Assembly (NCBI GenBank): GCA_000773965.1
Contig: JRUP01000022.1
Span: 1 to 64,000 of the forward strand
Length of the DNA: 64,000 nt
Direction: 5' to 3'
Source of the DNA: Enterobacter cancerogenus
Lineage (GTDB): Bacteria > Pseudomonadota > Gammaproteobacteria > Enterobacterales > Enterobacteriaceae
The number at the start of each line of letters is the position of its first letter. Position 1 is the first letter of the stretch. The position numbers and the translations under genes are program-made. The notes below the pieces were generated by a model. That model searched no databases. It was not told the DNA's origin and worked only from the letters and a program-made list of their open reading frames with translations. This document shows, in pieces, positions 63,754 to 64,000 of the stretch.

Positions 63754-64000
63754 AGAATTTGACGCAAACGTTGCTGGCAAGCTCGCTGGCGACGGCGCTG
63801 ATGCTCGCCCCGGCCTGGGCAGAAACCCCTGCGGTAACGCAGGATAGTTCGGCCTTGTCCAACGTGCCGCCACCGCAAGGTATTCAAAGCGAAGCGGATG
63901 CGCAGCTGCAGCAGGCGGCGGGTGCAACACCTTATGCGCCCACTGAAAATGCACCAGCAACTGAAAATACTGCCCCGGCTGCGACGGATATGCCAGCAGC
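63750..64000 (+). CDS. bcsB: Cellulose synthase regulatory subunit BcsB (partial, 5' end only)
   Basis: The 83 visible codons start at the ATG overlapping the bcsA stop. Signal peptide KNLTQTLLASSLATALMLAPAWA is cleaved before ETPAV, then a Pro/Ala/Thr-rich linker (TPYAPTENAPATENTAPAA) leads to the window edge. BcsB is the periplasmic, inner-membrane-anchored partner that guides the glucan. Identity rests on position after bcsA and the signal peptide, since the carbohydrate-binding domains lie outside. Confidence 0.85.
   Translation, partial: MKNLTQTLLASSLATALMLAPAWAETPAVTQDSSALSNVPPPQGIQSEADAQLQQAAGATPYAPTENAPATENTAPAATDMPA

Overview
The window reads as an enterobacterial chromosome segment (Enterobacterales). 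glyQS, selAB, fdoGHI-fdhE-fdhD, sodA, mtlADR, eptB, dppABCDF and bcs proteins closely match the Escherichia coli families as I remember them. The bcsO-bcsQ-bcsA order, the guanidine operon and the many short metabolic modules suggest Erwiniaceae, probably Pantoea or a close relative. That placement is inference; no database was searched.

0-3.4 kb: a minus-strand operon of RidA, a D-2-hydroxyacid dehydrogenase, and an amino-acid ABC binding protein and permease (permease cut by the window edge), with two copies of a palindrome upstream. 3.4-7 kb: glyQS, then a parDE toxin-antitoxin pair with a perfect operator palindrome. 7-17.7 kb: selenium and formate metabolism. fdoG (with an in-frame Sec UGA), fdoH, fdoI and fdhE run on the minus strand, followed in the same direction by yibF-selA-selB; fdhD is divergent. 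The selenoprotein, its maturation factors and two parts of the Sec machinery therefore lie side by side.

17.7-24.2 kb: two sugar or amine modules. One is a DeoR regulator divergent from a class III aminotransferase. The other is a Ula-like PTS (IIA, IIB, IIC) with an AlsE-like epimerase, divergent from a LacI-family regulator with twin operators. 24.3-31.6 kb: sodA, a VirK/YbjX protein, yibL, the mannitol operon mtlA-mtlD-mtlR with four CRP-type sites, and the lipoprotein yiaF.

31.8-39.6 kb: GntR regulator, two oligopeptide-type ABC ATPases, binding protein, two permeases and a cytoplasmic-type gamma-glutamyltransferase in one overlapping minus-strand operon. 40-47.9 kb: a guanidine-I riboswitch with a recognisable terminator expression platform, controlling an ABC importer, two DUF1989 proteins and a biotin-dependent guanidine/urea carboxylase. 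No allophanate hydrolase follows. 48-52 kb: an orphan NadS-like regulator, a small HD (Mesh1-type) hydrolase, ohrR-ohr and eptB.

52.2-53.2 kb: tRNA-Pro(TGG), then the most unusual part of the window. Three tandem copies of a 219-bp unit each carry a nearly invariant, strongly structured core of about 118 bp and a diverged spacer. A fourth, inverted and divergent relative with the same architecture follows. 53.6-59.6 kb: dppABCDF dipeptide importer with a GcvB-like pairing site in the dppA leader. 60-64 kb: start of a cellulose synthase operon, bcsO-bcsQ-bcsA-bcsB (bcsB cut by the window end).
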